DNA of 38,624 nucleotides from JAWXBG01 sp044375415. Its GTDB lineage: Bacteria; Bacteroidota; Bacteroidia; Flavobacteriales_D; Sanyastnellaceae. The position numbers and the translations under genes are program-made. Location: the NCBI GenBank assembly GCA_044375415.1, contig JBILMS010000032.1:1-38624 (forward strand). Reading direction: 5' to 3'. A model generated the notes under the pieces. It did not search any database and was not told where the DNA came from. It worked only from the letters and a program-made list of their open reading frames with translations. Shown piece after piece: positions 15,526 to 23,966 of this stretch; the first letter of the stretch is position 1, and each line of letters opens with the position of its first letter.

Positions 15526-16494
15526 ATGTCCAAGAGTCGCTTCCTACACCGAGAAATAAAAGATACCGGATTCAGCGATAAAGTTGCGAATCAAGGATGG
15601 CGACTATTAAATAAAGACGGTACCTACAATGTAAAAAAAGAAGGTCTCACTTTTAGAGAACGCTTTCATCTTTTTCATTGGCTAATCACTATGTCGTGGG
15701 GACGATTCCTTCTCATTATGTTGATCAGCTATGCTGCTGTCAATTTCCTATTCGCAATGCTTTACTATTTGGTTGGCGTAGAAGGTCTTTCAGGCGATGC
15801 CGCAATTACGACGGCAGAAAAGTTATTAAAAGCATTTTACTTCAGCTCTCAAACACTTACTACTGTTGGTTATGGAGCCATCGCTCCGGTTAATACAATT
15901 TGTAATTCGCTCGCTGCCTTCGAATCTTTCTCAGGGCTGATGGGTTTTGCAATGGCAACCGGTTTGCTCTACGGAAGATTTTCCAAGCCCAAAGCAAAAC
16001 TTCTTTTTAGCGAACACGCCTTGATTTCGCCCTATCAAAAAGATAAAACAGCTTTGATGATGCGTCTGGCAAACGTCAAAAACACTCAGATGATTAATGT
16101 AGCCGCACGATTGATATTCTCCAGAATAGAAAACGTAGAAGGAGCTGAAATCCGAAAATTCTATCCCTTAAAACTGGAAATCGAGAAAATCAATATGCTT
16201 GTTTCTACCTGGACCATCGTACATCCCATAGAATCTGAAAGTCCCATTTTTCAGCTAACTGAAAAAGATCTAACTGATTCACGTGCTGAAATAATGCTGC
16301 AACTAAACGGATACGATGAAACATATTCGCAAGAAGTTCACATGCGTACTTCCTATCTCTTCAGCGAAATTATCTTCGGTGCAAAATTCGATCGCATGTT
16401 AGCCAACAACGCCGAGGGCAACACCCTTGTTCATCTCGAAAAACTCAATAGCTGGGAAAAGGCCGAATTGCCGGAGGTGATGGAAGGGAACTAA
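15526..16494 (+). CDS. Inward-rectifier (Kir-type) potassium channel
   Basis: A 322-residue homotetramer-type channel of the KirBac family. After an amphipathic N-terminal slide helix region (FRERFHLFHWLITMSWGRF) comes TM1 (about 60-82), a pore helix with the selectivity filter TVGYG (113-117), TM2 (about 126-150), and a C-terminal immunoglobulin-like cytoplasmic domain (about 155-310) with HALISPYQKDKTALMMRLAN. Only two membrane helices are present, so voltage gating is not expected. The ATG at 15526 (MSKSRFLHREIKD) is chosen because an intrinsic terminator lies between it and the upstream possible start. A weak TACATTCG box occurs at 15486-15493. An RCK-type protein is encoded 11 kb away but is not expected to pair with Kir channels. 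Confidence 0.88.
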   Translation: MSKSRFLHREIKDTGFSDKVANQGWRLLNKDGTYNVKKEGLTFRERFHLFHWLITMSWGRFLLIMLISYAAVNFLFAMLYYLVGVEGLSGDAAITTAEKLLKAFYFSSQTLTTVGYGAIAPVNTICNSLAAFESFSGLMGFAMATGLLYGRFSKPKAKLLFSEHALISPYQKDKTALMMRLANVKNTQMINVAARLIFSRIENVEGAEIRKFYPLKLEIEKINMLVSTWTIVHPIESESPIFQLTEKDLTDSRAEIMLQLNGYDETYSQEVHMRTSYLFSEIIFGAKFDRMLANNAEGNTLVHLEKLNSWEKAELPEVMEGN

Positions 16495-16610
16495 GCAGAA
16501 TATTCTCTTATTTTCTAATCGTGTACGTTTAAACGCCGCACTCTAGGGTCGTTTTGGTCTTTTTTGCGAATATTTGGAATTCAACATCAAGATTCTTCCA
16601 GTCAACCGAC

Positions 16611-16657
16611 TTTAGCTTCAGAATAGACATTCTATTCTATTTGAACTGAAAGCTAAA
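16611..16657. other. Nested inverted repeats directly upstream of the RAYT start codon
   Basis: Outer arms TTTAGCTTCAG (16611-16621) and CTGAAAGCTAAA (16646-16657) pair with a one-base bulge. Inside them GAATAGA and TCTATTC (16621-16637) form a perfect 7-bp hairpin with a CAT loop. The outer arm ends three bases before the ATG at 16661, so in RNA it would place the start region at the base of a stem; in single-stranded DNA it resembles the end hairpins used by Y1-HUH transposases. Function unproven. Confidence 0.65.
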
Positions 16658-16660
16658 ACT

Positions 16661-17140
16661 ATGAAATTTCGTCCTCAGTCCATGCGGAAGGCTGGTCATG
16701 ACTATACCGGAACGTCAATCTATTTTGTTACCATAACTGCAAAGGAACGCGGAACTCCGTTTGGAAAAGTTGAAGATGGTAAAATGATTTTAAATGAAGC
16801 GGGGCTTATGGTAAAGGACGTTTGGATAAACTTGCCTACACGTTTTCCAAATATCCAACTTTTGGAATACGTTGTAATGCCGGATCATTTTCATGGACTC
16901 ATTTCGGTGCAATCGCAAAAAGGATCCACGGATATTATCTATAGCCTTTCGGATATTATTGGAGCCTTCAAATCCATAAGCACGAATGAATATATCAAAG
17001 GTGTTAAAAACCATAATTGGCCATCCTTCCAAAAAAAACTATGGCTTCACGACTACTGGGATATAATCGTGCGATCACCAAAATCCCAGGCCGCCATCGC
17101 CAGATATATCAACAACAACCCCATGGCTTACACTAAGTAA
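16661..17140 (+). CDS. REP-associated tyrosine transposase (RAYT), Y1 HUH superfamily
   Basis: A 159-residue single-domain Y1 transposase related to IS200/IS605 TnpA. The opening RKAGHDYTGTSIYFVTITAKER is typical. The metal-binding HUH motif is HFH (His76, His78) in VVMPDHFHGL. Candidate nucleophile tyrosines are Tyr132 in DYWDIIVRS and Tyr149 in ARYINNNP, the latter motif being characteristic of RAYTs. RAYTs nick and join single-stranded REP palindromes and are usually present once per genome as domesticated genes. Here the stop codon abuts an array of palindromic repeats that are the expected substrate. No tnpB or second transposase is nearby. The length and intact motifs suggest a functional gene. 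Confidence 0.9.
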   Translation: MKFRPQSMRKAGHDYTGTSIYFVTITAKERGTPFGKVEDGKMILNEAGLMVKDVWINLPTRFPNIQLLEYVVMPDHFHGLISVQSQKGSTDIIYSLSDIIGAFKSISTNEYIKGVKNHNWPSFQKKLWLHDYWDIIVRSPKSQAAIARYINNNPMAYTK

Positions 17141-17290
17141 ATGCACCCCTCGTGGGTGCATCCTGCCGAACTAATGACCCATAAGTAAATGCACCCCTCG
17201 TGGGTGCATCACCCCTCGTGGGTGCATCACCCCTCGTGGGTGCATCACCCCTCGTGGGTGCAATGACGTGAGACACCCACGAGGGGTGTC
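17141..17290. repeat. REP-like palindromic repeat array after the RAYT gene
   Basis: Two 21-bp palindromes with arms ATGCACCC and GGGTGCAT and loop CTCGT lie at 17141-17161 and 17189-17209. From 17193 to 17264 the second continues as an 18-bp tandem repeat (about four copies). An inverted relative with arms GACACCC and GGGTGTC and loop ACGAG lies at 17272-17290, one base from the phoU stop codon. A 29-bp direct repeat (17134-17162 and 17182-17210) includes the RAYT stop codon itself. The inverted copy may also act as a transcriptional end signal between the convergent RAYT and phoU genes. Confidence 0.85.
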
Positions 17291-17291
17291 T

Positions 17292-17954
17292 CTATGTTTT
17301 ATCGACATGTTTCAAAACCTTGGCCTCGACATAAAAAATGATTTCTTCGGCGATGTTTTTTGATTGGTCTCCTACACGCTCAATCTTGCGGATCGTGGAC
17401 AAAACGTTCAATGCTTGAGCAATATTATTCGGGTTTTCACGGATATATGACGTGATGAGTTCATTAGCTTTCGCATTGATCTCATTCAAAAATTCATCTC
17501 GGCTAAAAATGCTTCTTGCTACCGCCGTATTCTCGGAATTGAATGAAATGAGTAAATCTTCAAGCATACTTGTTGCCTCTTCAAACATGAGCAATACCTC
17601 TGTTGTATCAAGCAGTTTTTCGTCGTAATGATCGGTTGAATCCATAATGTATCGAGCAATACCTTTTGCGATGTCTCCAATACGTTCCAAGTTGTTGTTG
17701 ATCTTCAAGACTGCCAAAACAAATCGAAGATCAACCGCAACCGGATTCATTAACGCTATAATAGATTCACATTGATTATCAATATTCAGTTCATAAGCAT
17801 TCACTCTTCGTTCGCTGTGGATTACCTCTCCTGCCAATGCCTTATCCAACAATACCATCGAATGTTTTGTTTTTTGCATTTGGGAAATTGTGAGTCTCCA
17901 CATCGACTCTACTTCTTTATGAAGTTTCTCTAATTCTATTTCGTGATGAGCCAT
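17292..17954 (-). CDS. phoU: Phosphate transport system regulator PhoU
   Basis: A 220-residue all-helical cytoplasmic protein with two PhoU three-helix bundles. The metal-cluster motifs are visible as NLERIGDIAKGIARYI (first repeat) and KIERVGDQSKNIAEEIIFYVEA (second repeat), the standard E-R-x-GD signature. PhoU links the Pst transporter to the phosphate-sensing histidine kinase and limits phosphate uptake when phosphate is plentiful. It is the last gene of the pst operon, 52 bp after pstB. Its stop is one base from the inverted REP hairpin. Confidence 0.95.
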   Translation of the reverse strand: MAHHEIELEKLHKEVESMWRLTISQMQKTKHSMVLLDKALAGEVIHSERRVNAYELNIDNQCESIIALMNPVAVDLRFVLAVLKINNNLERIGDIAKGIARYIMDSTDHYDEKLLDTTEVLLMFEEATSMLEDLLISFNSENTAVARSIFSRDEFLNEINAKANELITSYIRENPNNIAQALNVLSTIRKIERVGDQSKNIAEEIIFYVEAKVLKHVDKT

Positions 17955-18006
17955 TTTTAGTTTAAATTGTTCGTGTCAGTCCTGAGCGAGAATCAGAATA
18001 GTCTCT

Positions 18007-18762
18007 TTAACCGAACCTTCCTGTAATATAATTCTGGGTTTGCGTGTTTTTCGGATTAGTAAAGATCGTTTTGGTTTCTTCTATTTCTACCAGATCGCCA
18101 AGATAGAAAAAAGCAGTCATATCGCTGACCCGCGCAGCCTGTTGCATATTGTGTGTTACTATGATAATTGTCAACGACTTCTTTAGCTCATGTATCAGTT
18201 CTTCCACTTTCGATGTAGAAATAGGATCTAAAGCCGATGCCGGTTCATCCATCAAAAGTATAGTAGGATTTGTTGCCAAGGTTCTAGCTATACACAAACG
18301 TTGCTGTTGGCCGCCACTTAATTGTAAAGCCGATTTTTTCAAATCATCTTTCACTTCTTCCCAAAGAGCAGATTGTTTCAATGAACGCTCTACCGTTTCG
18401 TCCAAGACACCTTTATTGTTGATGCCCTGAATACGCAATCCATAGACTACGTTTTCATAAATAGATTTTGGAAAGGGGTTTGGTTTTTGAAACACCATTC
18501 CGATCTGCTTGCGCAAGTCTTCTACGCGGACTTTTTGGTCGTAAATGTTCTTACCGTCTACTAGTATAGTGCCCTTTAATTTGAACAATTCAATGTAATC
18601 ATTCATTCGGTTTAAGCAACGCAGAAATGTTGACTTCCCGCACCCGGAAGGACCGATAAATGCCGTCACGGTGTTAGCCGGTAAGCGCATACTCACGTCC
18701 TTTATTACGTGATTGTCTCCATAAAAGACATTGATATTCTCAGCTTCGAGTTTGTAGCTCAT
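18007..18762 (-). CDS. pstB: Phosphate ABC transporter ATP-binding protein PstB
   Basis: The 251-residue cytoplasmic ATPase that powers high-affinity phosphate import. Walker A is GPSGCGKST (residues 37-45), followed by a Q-loop (VFQKPNPFPKSIYENV, typical of PstB), signature LSGGQQQR, Walker B TILLMDEPASALD and the switch histidine in IIIVTHNMQQA. The N-terminal NVFYGDNHVIKDVSM is also PstB-like. It follows pstA by one base. Confidence 0.97.
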   Translation of the reverse strand: MSYKLEAENINVFYGDNHVIKDVSMRLPANTVTAFIGPSGCGKSTFLRCLNRMNDYIELFKLKGTILVDGKNIYDQKVRVEDLRKQIGMVFQKPNPFPKSIYENVVYGLRIQGINNKGVLDETVERSLKQSALWEEVKDDLKKSALQLSGGQQQRLCIARTLATNPTILLMDEPASALDPISTSKVEELIHELKKSLTIIIVTHNMQQAARVSDMTAFFYLGDLVEIEETKTIFTNPKNTQTQNYITGRFG

Positions 18763-18763
18763 A

Positions 18764-19621
18764 TTACCATTTAATTTTTTTCTGCCAGCGATTTCTCAGG
18801 TATAAGGCGAATCCATTCATAACAAATGTCACCAACAATAATATGATAATGGCTGCTGCAGCGTTCACACCAAATTCTTTTTCCGGACGAGATACCCAAT
18901 TGAAAATTTGAATCGGTAAAACGGTAAATTCATCCATGGGCGATTGAGGAACAAAAGGCACGAACACCAAAGCTCCAATAACAATAAGAGGCGCCGTTTC
19001 TCCAATGGCACGAGAAATCGCCAAAATGATCCCCGTTATTATTCCACCGGCCGAGGCCGGAAGAACCTGTCGACTTAGTGTTTGCCACTTACTCGCTCCT
19101 AAACCATAACTGGCTTGTCGCAATGTATCCGGAACAGCCTTAATGGCTTCCCGAGTTGATACAATAACAACGGGTAGTATTAACAAAGCCAGGGTACATG
19201 ATCCCGCCAATATACTTCCTCCCATTGCCATCATTCTTCCGAAAATTTCCAATCCCAACAAACCATATATTATGGAGGGCACACCTGCGAGGTTGGCAAT
19301 ATTTATTTCTAAAAACTTGGTAAATCGATTCTTCTTGCCATACTCTTCAAGGTAAAGTCCTGCTGCTACACCAATAGGAATTGCAAATAATGCCGTTACA
19401 ATTAAAATCCAAAGTGTGCCCACTAAAGCCGGGAGAATTCCCGCTCTTTCCGCAAATCGGGATGGCATAGAGGTAATAAAACTCCAATCGATTCTATTTA
19501 CTCCTTGTACTACTATGCTCGCCAAAAAAATAACGAGAACAGCCAATCCAAAGATTGTACACGCCACGCCAAAGCACATAAATGAGCGGTCCTTTATGCG
19601 ATTCCAATTTAACTTATTCAT
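18764..19621 (-). CDS. pstA: Phosphate ABC transporter permease PstA
   Basis: A 285-residue inner-membrane permease with about six hydrophobic segments. The PstA features are an early TM (CTIFGLAVLVIFLASIVVQG), GVAAGLYLEEYGKKNRFTKF, and the ABC-permease EAA loop (VPDTLRQASYGLGASKWQT) that docks on PstB. It overlaps pstC by 8 bp at its start and lies one base from pstB, indicating a tightly coupled operon. Confidence 0.95.
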   Translation of the reverse strand: MNKLNWNRIKDRSFMCFGVACTIFGLAVLVIFLASIVVQGVNRIDWSFITSMPSRFAERAGILPALVGTLWILIVTALFAIPIGVAAGLYLEEYGKKNRFTKFLEINIANLAGVPSIIYGLLGLEIFGRMMAMGGSILAGSCTLALLILPVVIVSTREAIKAVPDTLRQASYGLGASKWQTLSRQVLPASAGGIITGIILAISRAIGETAPLIVIGALVFVPFVPQSPMDEFTVLPIQIFNWVSRPEKEFGVNAAAAIIILLLVTFVMNGFALYLRNRWQKKIKW

Positions 19622-20489
19622 ACCTCTGTTGGAATTTTTTCTTTAGCCAAAAGGAAATATTATTCAGAATAAACGTGAATACAAACAATGTTACCCCCGC
19701 TGCAAAAATTGTTTTGTACTCTAGTGAACCTCTTTCAACATCGCCGGTCGAAACCTGAACGATATATGTGGTAATCGTCTCTATCGGCACAAATGGATTC
19801 GCCGTCAGATTTGGCTGCTGTCCTGCAGCAATTGCCACAATCATTGTTTCACCCACAGCACGCGATATGGCCAAAATAACTGAGACGATAATTCCTGAAG
19901 ATGCGGCGGGTATCAGAACCTTAAATGATGTTTGAAACCGCGTTGCCCCCATGCCATAACTAGCTTCTCGTAATGATTTCGGAACGGCATACAAGGCATC
20001 TTCGCTCAGTGAAGAAATAATCGGAATAATCATTACACCCATTACTAAACCCGCTGATAGGGCACTAAATCCGGCTAAGTCAGGGTATATAGTTTGTAAA
20101 AATGGTGTGACTACCGTCAATGCGAAATAACCATACACCACGGTAGGTATGGCGGCTAAAACTTCCAATGCAGGTTTCACACTTTTTCTGAGATTCGGAT
20201 GAGCATATTCATTTAGATATACCGCAATCGTCAGACCAATAGGAAGGGCAAGTGCAATAGCTATTGCTGTAGTGAGCAAAGTGCCGGCTACTAATGGCAT
20301 GATGCCAAAGTGTTGGTCAGCAAACAATGGAGTCCACTGTGTGTCGGTTAAAAAATCCTTTAAAGGCACAATGGAAAAAAAACCATACGACTCTGAAATC
20401 AAAACGTACAAGATGCCAAGCGTAGTTAAAATACTTATGCCCGCACACAGTGCTAATAATCCTTCTATGACTTTTTCCTTTCTCCTCAT
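19614..20489 (-). CDS. pstC: Phosphate ABC transporter permease PstC
   Basis: A 291-residue inner-membrane permease paired with PstA. It has about six membrane segments and a periplasmic loop near residues 35-60. The cytoplasmic EAA-type loop is PKSLREASYGMGATRFQTS, and AIGLTIAVYLNEYAHPNLR is typical of PstC. The C-terminus overlaps the pstA start. It follows pstS by 13 bp. Confidence 0.95.
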   Translation of the reverse strand: MRRKEKVIEGLLALCAGISILTTLGILYVLISESYGFFSIVPLKDFLTDTQWTPLFADQHFGIMPLVAGTLLTTAIAIALALPIGLTIAVYLNEYAHPNLRKSVKPALEVLAAIPTVVYGYFALTVVTPFLQTIYPDLAGFSALSAGLVMGVMIIPIISSLSEDALYAVPKSLREASYGMGATRFQTSFKVLIPAASSGIIVSVILAISRAVGETMIVAIAAGQQPNLTANPFVPIETITTYIVQVSTGDVERGSLEYKTIFAAGVTLFVFTFILNNISFWLKKKFQQRYE

Positions 20490-20502
20490 CTGAATTATAG
20501 AA

Positions 20503-21462
20503 CTACCTTCTTTCAGGTATGGGGTTTTGGGCTGTGAACTTGCTAAATTTTTCCATTTCTAGGTTTAATTCCGCATCGGATAAAGCAACATAACCCACCT
20601 CTTCGGACAGTACGGCGCAATTGTCGAGATAAAAACCCACAAACTCCCTCACTTCTTGACGAATTATAGCTTGGGCAGAAACATAAATGAAGATGGGTCG
20701 ACTTAATGGTGAATAGGATTTGTCTTTTACACTCTCCACACTTGGAAACACCACGGGACTTCCCTCTGCGTTGCTTATTCCCACTGCTTTTACCTTGTCT
20801 CTATTGTTTTCGTAATAAGCCAAACCAAAATAACCCAATGCACTTTTGTCCGATGCAATACCTTGAACTAAGATATTGTCATCTTCACTGGATGTGAAAT
20901 CTGTTCGGCATTCCTTGGTTTTCCCCACAACAGCCTCGGTAAAGTAGTCGAAGGTTCCGCTTTGAGTACCCGGCCCGAATAACCTTATCGGTTCATTGGG
21001 CCATTCCGCGCGTATCTGATTCCACGTTGTAATAGTGCGAGTAGCGGCGGGTTCCCACAACATCTTCAATTCTGCAATACTGAGATCCGTGCACCACGTA
21101 TTGCTCGGATTTACAACAACAACCATCCCGTCATAGGCGACCATAAAGGACTCATAGGCAATGTTGTTTGTTTTACATGTGCTATCCTCTATGGCCTTTA
21201 TTGGTCGAGATGAATTGTTGACATCAATTTTCCCATGTCCGAACTTACTAAATCCCCCACCTGTGCCGCTTTCTCCTATTGTTACTCTTACGTGTGGATG
21301 GAGAAACATGAACTCCTCCGCAACGGCCTCTGTAATTGGAAAAACTGTAGACGAACCGTCAATAGAAATTCCTGTGCGATGAGTAGCCCTTCCATTAGAC
21401 GAACCACAGCCAATTATACTTGCAATGGAAGCGAACAAAAACCAAACGCCAAGAAGTTTCAT
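20503..21462 (-). CDS. pstS: Phosphate-binding lipoprotein PstS
   Basis: The 319-residue periplasmic phosphate receptor. A lipoprotein signal ends IASIIGC, with the acylated cysteine near residue 19, so the protein is membrane-tethered as usual in Bacteroidota. The phosphate-binding fingerprint is ISIDGSSTVFPITEAVAEEF near the N-terminus of the mature part, then GESGTGGGFSKF and GPGTQSGTFDYFTEAV, whose Ser/Thr side chains hydrogen-bond phosphate. It is the first gene of the pst operon; regulation by phosphate starvation is expected but no box is proven here. Confidence 0.95.
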   Translation of the reverse strand: MKLLGVWFLFASIASIIGCGSSNGRATHRTGISIDGSSTVFPITEAVAEEFMFLHPHVRVTIGESGTGGGFSKFGHGKIDVNNSSRPIKAIEDSTCKTNNIAYESFMVAYDGMVVVVNPSNTWCTDLSIAELKMLWEPAATRTITTWNQIRAEWPNEPIRLFGPGTQSGTFDYFTEAVVGKTKECRTDFTSSEDDNILVQGIASDKSALGYFGLAYYENNRDKVKAVGISNAEGSPVVFPSVESVKDKSYSPLSRPIFIYVSAQAIIRQEVREFVGFYLDNCAVLSEEVGYVALSDAELNLEMEKFSKFTAQNPIPERR

Positions 21463-22073
21463 GATAGTCTTAGATAAACGGATTGCGAAGTACCGACTTG
21501 AAAATTGACAAGTCGTTATTCATACAATAAGAATTCATTACGATGACCTAGTGTAACTTCATAGACTCTTATGTGCGTTTTGATGGAACAACCCACCGGA
21601 ATGGAGGTCTCAAAGGGTTGTTCTTGCACAACCGATGTCCATACAACCATTTTAGCAGAAAAGTGCCTTGAGCCATCCCTTGATCATGTATTAGCTCTCT
21701 GCGGTTTTGTCAATAAGTTATCAGTCAGTCTGCCGGAAGAATCAGTGACCCCTTATATCTCAAAACACTATCTCCTTTATGCTCTCTATTGCTCTTCCGT
21801 TTTATGAATCGCTGTCCTTCATGTGCCGAAAAAAGATCGAAAATAGAGGCCCGAGCAACAGGCATATGATGTCCACAATCCCAAATCATACTTTAATCGA
21901 TGTTAATTTTGGGTTACCCGTAGGTTACCGTTGGTGTGTGTGGAAAACTCGGTGGTCGCATATCAGGTTATATATCAATGAGAAAGATCAAATAAAAACC
22001 TCTTGAATAGAACTGCCTATCGATTAGACAATTGCCGTAAAATTGCAGTCTCAATTTCGGGAATAAATACACT
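21463..22073. other. 611-bp intergenic region between the divergent pst operon and DUF47-pit pair
   Basis: No convincing gene is seen; a 78-codon frame at 21571-21807 lacks any recognisable family or signal. Structure present: GACTTG/CAAGTC inverted repeat with an 8-nt spacer (21495-21514) close to the pstS start, and a 9-bp perfect inverted repeat GAACAACCC/GGGTTGTTC (21586-21594 and 21615-21623). A TAAAATTG box (22038-22045), one base off the -7 consensus, lies 28 bp before the DUF47 gene. The region presumably carries control sites for both phosphate systems. Confidence 0.5.
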
Positions 22074-22721
22074 ATGAAAATCTCCAACATTCTTTCCTTT
22101 TTGGTTCCGAAAAATGCTGTGTTTTTCGATTTATTTGCAGAAGATACTGCCAATCTGGTGAAGCAAGCGCAAGTATTCAATGAGCTTTTTACAACATCTG
22201 ATCCTGCGCAGATTTCCAGAATTATAAAGGAAGTAAGAGATTATGAGAACAAAGGGGATGAAATTACGCATCGCATCTTTCTCGAATTGTCCTCCAACTT
22301 TATCACTCCCTTCGATAGAGAGGACATTCACGCTTTGGCCACTAGTATTGATGATATAGCGGACTATATACACGGCACGGCTTCTCGAATACACCTCTAT
22401 GGCGTAACGGAATTCAGCCATACGATGGAATTGATGAGCGAAGTATTAATGAAACAAGTGCAAGAAGTTGATATCGCAATTAAAGACATGCGCAACATGC
22501 GCAATGCACAGCGCGTTCGCGATGCCATTGTACGAATTAATTCTCTCGAAAATCACGCGGATGATTTATTCGACGAGGCGATTGCCCGACTATTCAATGA
22601 GATGACAGATCCCATCGAGTTGATAAAATTGAAAGAAATTTTATCGAATCTCGAGACCGCTACGGACAAATGTGAAGATGTAGCAAATGCGCTCGAATCT
22701 ATTCTTGTTAAGAATTCCTGA
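22074..22721 (+). CDS. DUF47 (PhoU-like) accessory protein of the Pit phosphate transporter
   Basis: A 215-residue helical cytoplasmic protein of the DUF47/COG1392 family, a distant PhoU relative. Visible features are EVRDYENKGDEITHRIFLEL (the E-x-KGDE metal-binding helix), FDREDIHALATSIDDIADYI and LENHADDLFDEAIARLF, and an LETATDKCEDVANALE repeat of the first motif. Genes of this family are almost always next to pit, as here (19 bp), and the protein is thought to modulate that carrier. Confidence 0.93.
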   Translation: MKISNILSFLVPKNAVFFDLFAEDTANLVKQAQVFNELFTTSDPAQISRIIKEVRDYENKGDEITHRIFLELSSNFITPFDREDIHALATSIDDIADYIHGTASRIHLYGVTEFSHTMELMSEVLMKQVQEVDIAIKDMRNMRNAQRVRDAIVRINSLENHADDLFDEAIARLFNEMTDPIELIKLKEILSNLETATDKCEDVANALESILVKNS

Positions 22722-22740
22722 TCTCTAGTATCGACTTCCT

Positions 22741-23811
22741 ATGACGGCTTTTACCTTACTCATCATTGTCGTAATACTCGCGTTCATATTCGACTTTATC
22801 AATGGGTTTCACGATTCGGCGAATAGCATTGCCACGATTGTTTCAACGCGTGTATTAACACCCTTTCAGGCTGTAGTTTGGGCAGCATTCTTCAATTTTA
22901 TCGCTTATTTCATATCCGAATTCAAAGTAGCCGACACTGTCGCCAAAACGGTAGATGGTTCGGCCATTACGCTCACCGTTATATTATCCGGACTTGTTGC
23001 TGCCATCATTTGGAATTTAATTACTTGGTATAAAGGAATTCCATCGAGTAGCTCACATACACTTATTGGAGGTTTTGCCGGAGCCGCCGTTGCTCATGCA
23101 GGATTTGATGTGGTTAGCCTTTCTAAAATCGGAAAAATCGCTGCTTTCATTTTCTTAGCTCCAATCATCGGAATGATAATGTCGTATTTCATCTCGATAA
23201 TTCTCTTATGGCTTTCAAGAAGAGGTCATCCGTCCAAATTGGATAAACTCTTCAAAAAACTCCAATTGATCTCTTCCGCACTATTCTCAATCGGTCATGG
23301 CGGCAATGACGCCCAGAAGGTCATGGGTATTATTTCAGCGGCACTGATTGTTTATACCACGCAAAATCCCGATGATGTTCGGGAATGGATGGTTGTAGCT
23401 CAAGAGCAAGTAACGGTCGATGGCAAAACTAAAATGAAAATAGTCGACATTCCTCATTGGGTTGTATTTGGTTGCTATCTTACCATAGCTGCCGGAACAA
23501 TGATGGGTGGGTGGCGAATCGTTAAAACAATGGGCACAAAAATCACCAAAGTCACTCCTTTTGAGGGTGTTGCGGCTGAAACCGCCGGTGCAATTACCCT
23601 GTTTGCCACAGAACGTCTGGGTATTCCGGTTTCAACTACGCACACAATCACGGGCGCCATCATAGGTAGTGGTTTAACAAAGAGGATTTCCGCGGTAAAA
23701 TGGGGCGTGACGGGTAAATTACTCATTGCCTGGCTCATTACCATTCCGATCTCAGCAATATTGGGGGCATTAGTCCTCATGATTTGTAGCTTTTTTGGTA
23801 TGTCTATGTAA
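22741..23811 (+). CDS. pit: Inorganic phosphate transporter, Pit family
   Basis: A 356-residue low-affinity phosphate (metal-phosphate) symporter of the PiT family. Both inverted halves carry the signature: FINGFHDSANSIATIVSTRV near the N-terminus and SIGHGGNDAQKVMGIISAAL in the middle. A further GIPVSTTHTITGAIIGSGL near the C-terminus mirrors SSSHTLIGGFAGAAVAHAG of the first half. About ten hydrophobic segments are present. It is in an operon with the DUF47 gene and divergent from the high-affinity pst operon. Confidence 0.95.
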   Translation: MTAFTLLIIVVILAFIFDFINGFHDSANSIATIVSTRVLTPFQAVVWAAFFNFIAYFISEFKVADTVAKTVDGSAITLTVILSGLVAAIIWNLITWYKGIPSSSSHTLIGGFAGAAVAHAGFDVVSLSKIGKIAAFIFLAPIIGMIMSYFISIILLWLSRRGHPSKLDKLFKKLQLISSALFSIGHGGNDAQKVMGIISAALIVYTTQNPDDVREWMVVAQEQVTVDGKTKMKIVDIPHWVVFGCYLTIAAGTMMGGWRIVKTMGTKITKVTPFEGVAAETAGAITLFATERLGIPVSTTHTITGAIIGSGLTKRISAVKWGVTGKLLIAWLITIPISAILGALVLMICSFFGMSM

Positions 23812-23966
23812 TGAACTGAATCATTCGTACAACCATTTGATATCCTTTTCTGTCACTTCTGCACGACCTCTTTTTGAAGGTTAATGTGACAAGCGGTAGA
23901 CGGGGCATCATTTTTGCTTGTAACTTCGTCGCTACTTGTGCGTCTTTTGACATAAATGAACCTCAA

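Noticed and set aside
16661..17140. A mobile IS200/IS605 insertion
   Set aside because: No tnpB or element ends are seen, and the YINNNP motif and adjoining palindromes fit the domesticated RAYT group.
17193..17264. Possible CRISPR-like array in the 18-bp repeats
   Set aside because: The units are contiguous with no spacers, are palindromic, and no cas genes exist in the window; REP expansion explains them better.
21703..21730. Enterobacterial-type Pho box near TTGTCAATAAG-TTATCAGTCA
   Set aside because: The match to the E. coli consensus is weak, the site is far from either start codon, and PhoB sites in Bacteroidota are not defined well enough to call it.
21571..21807. 78-codon reading frame in the pst/pit intergenic region
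   Set aside because: No signal peptide, family motif or credible promoter, and it overlaps the 9-bp inverted repeat; composition looks non-coding.
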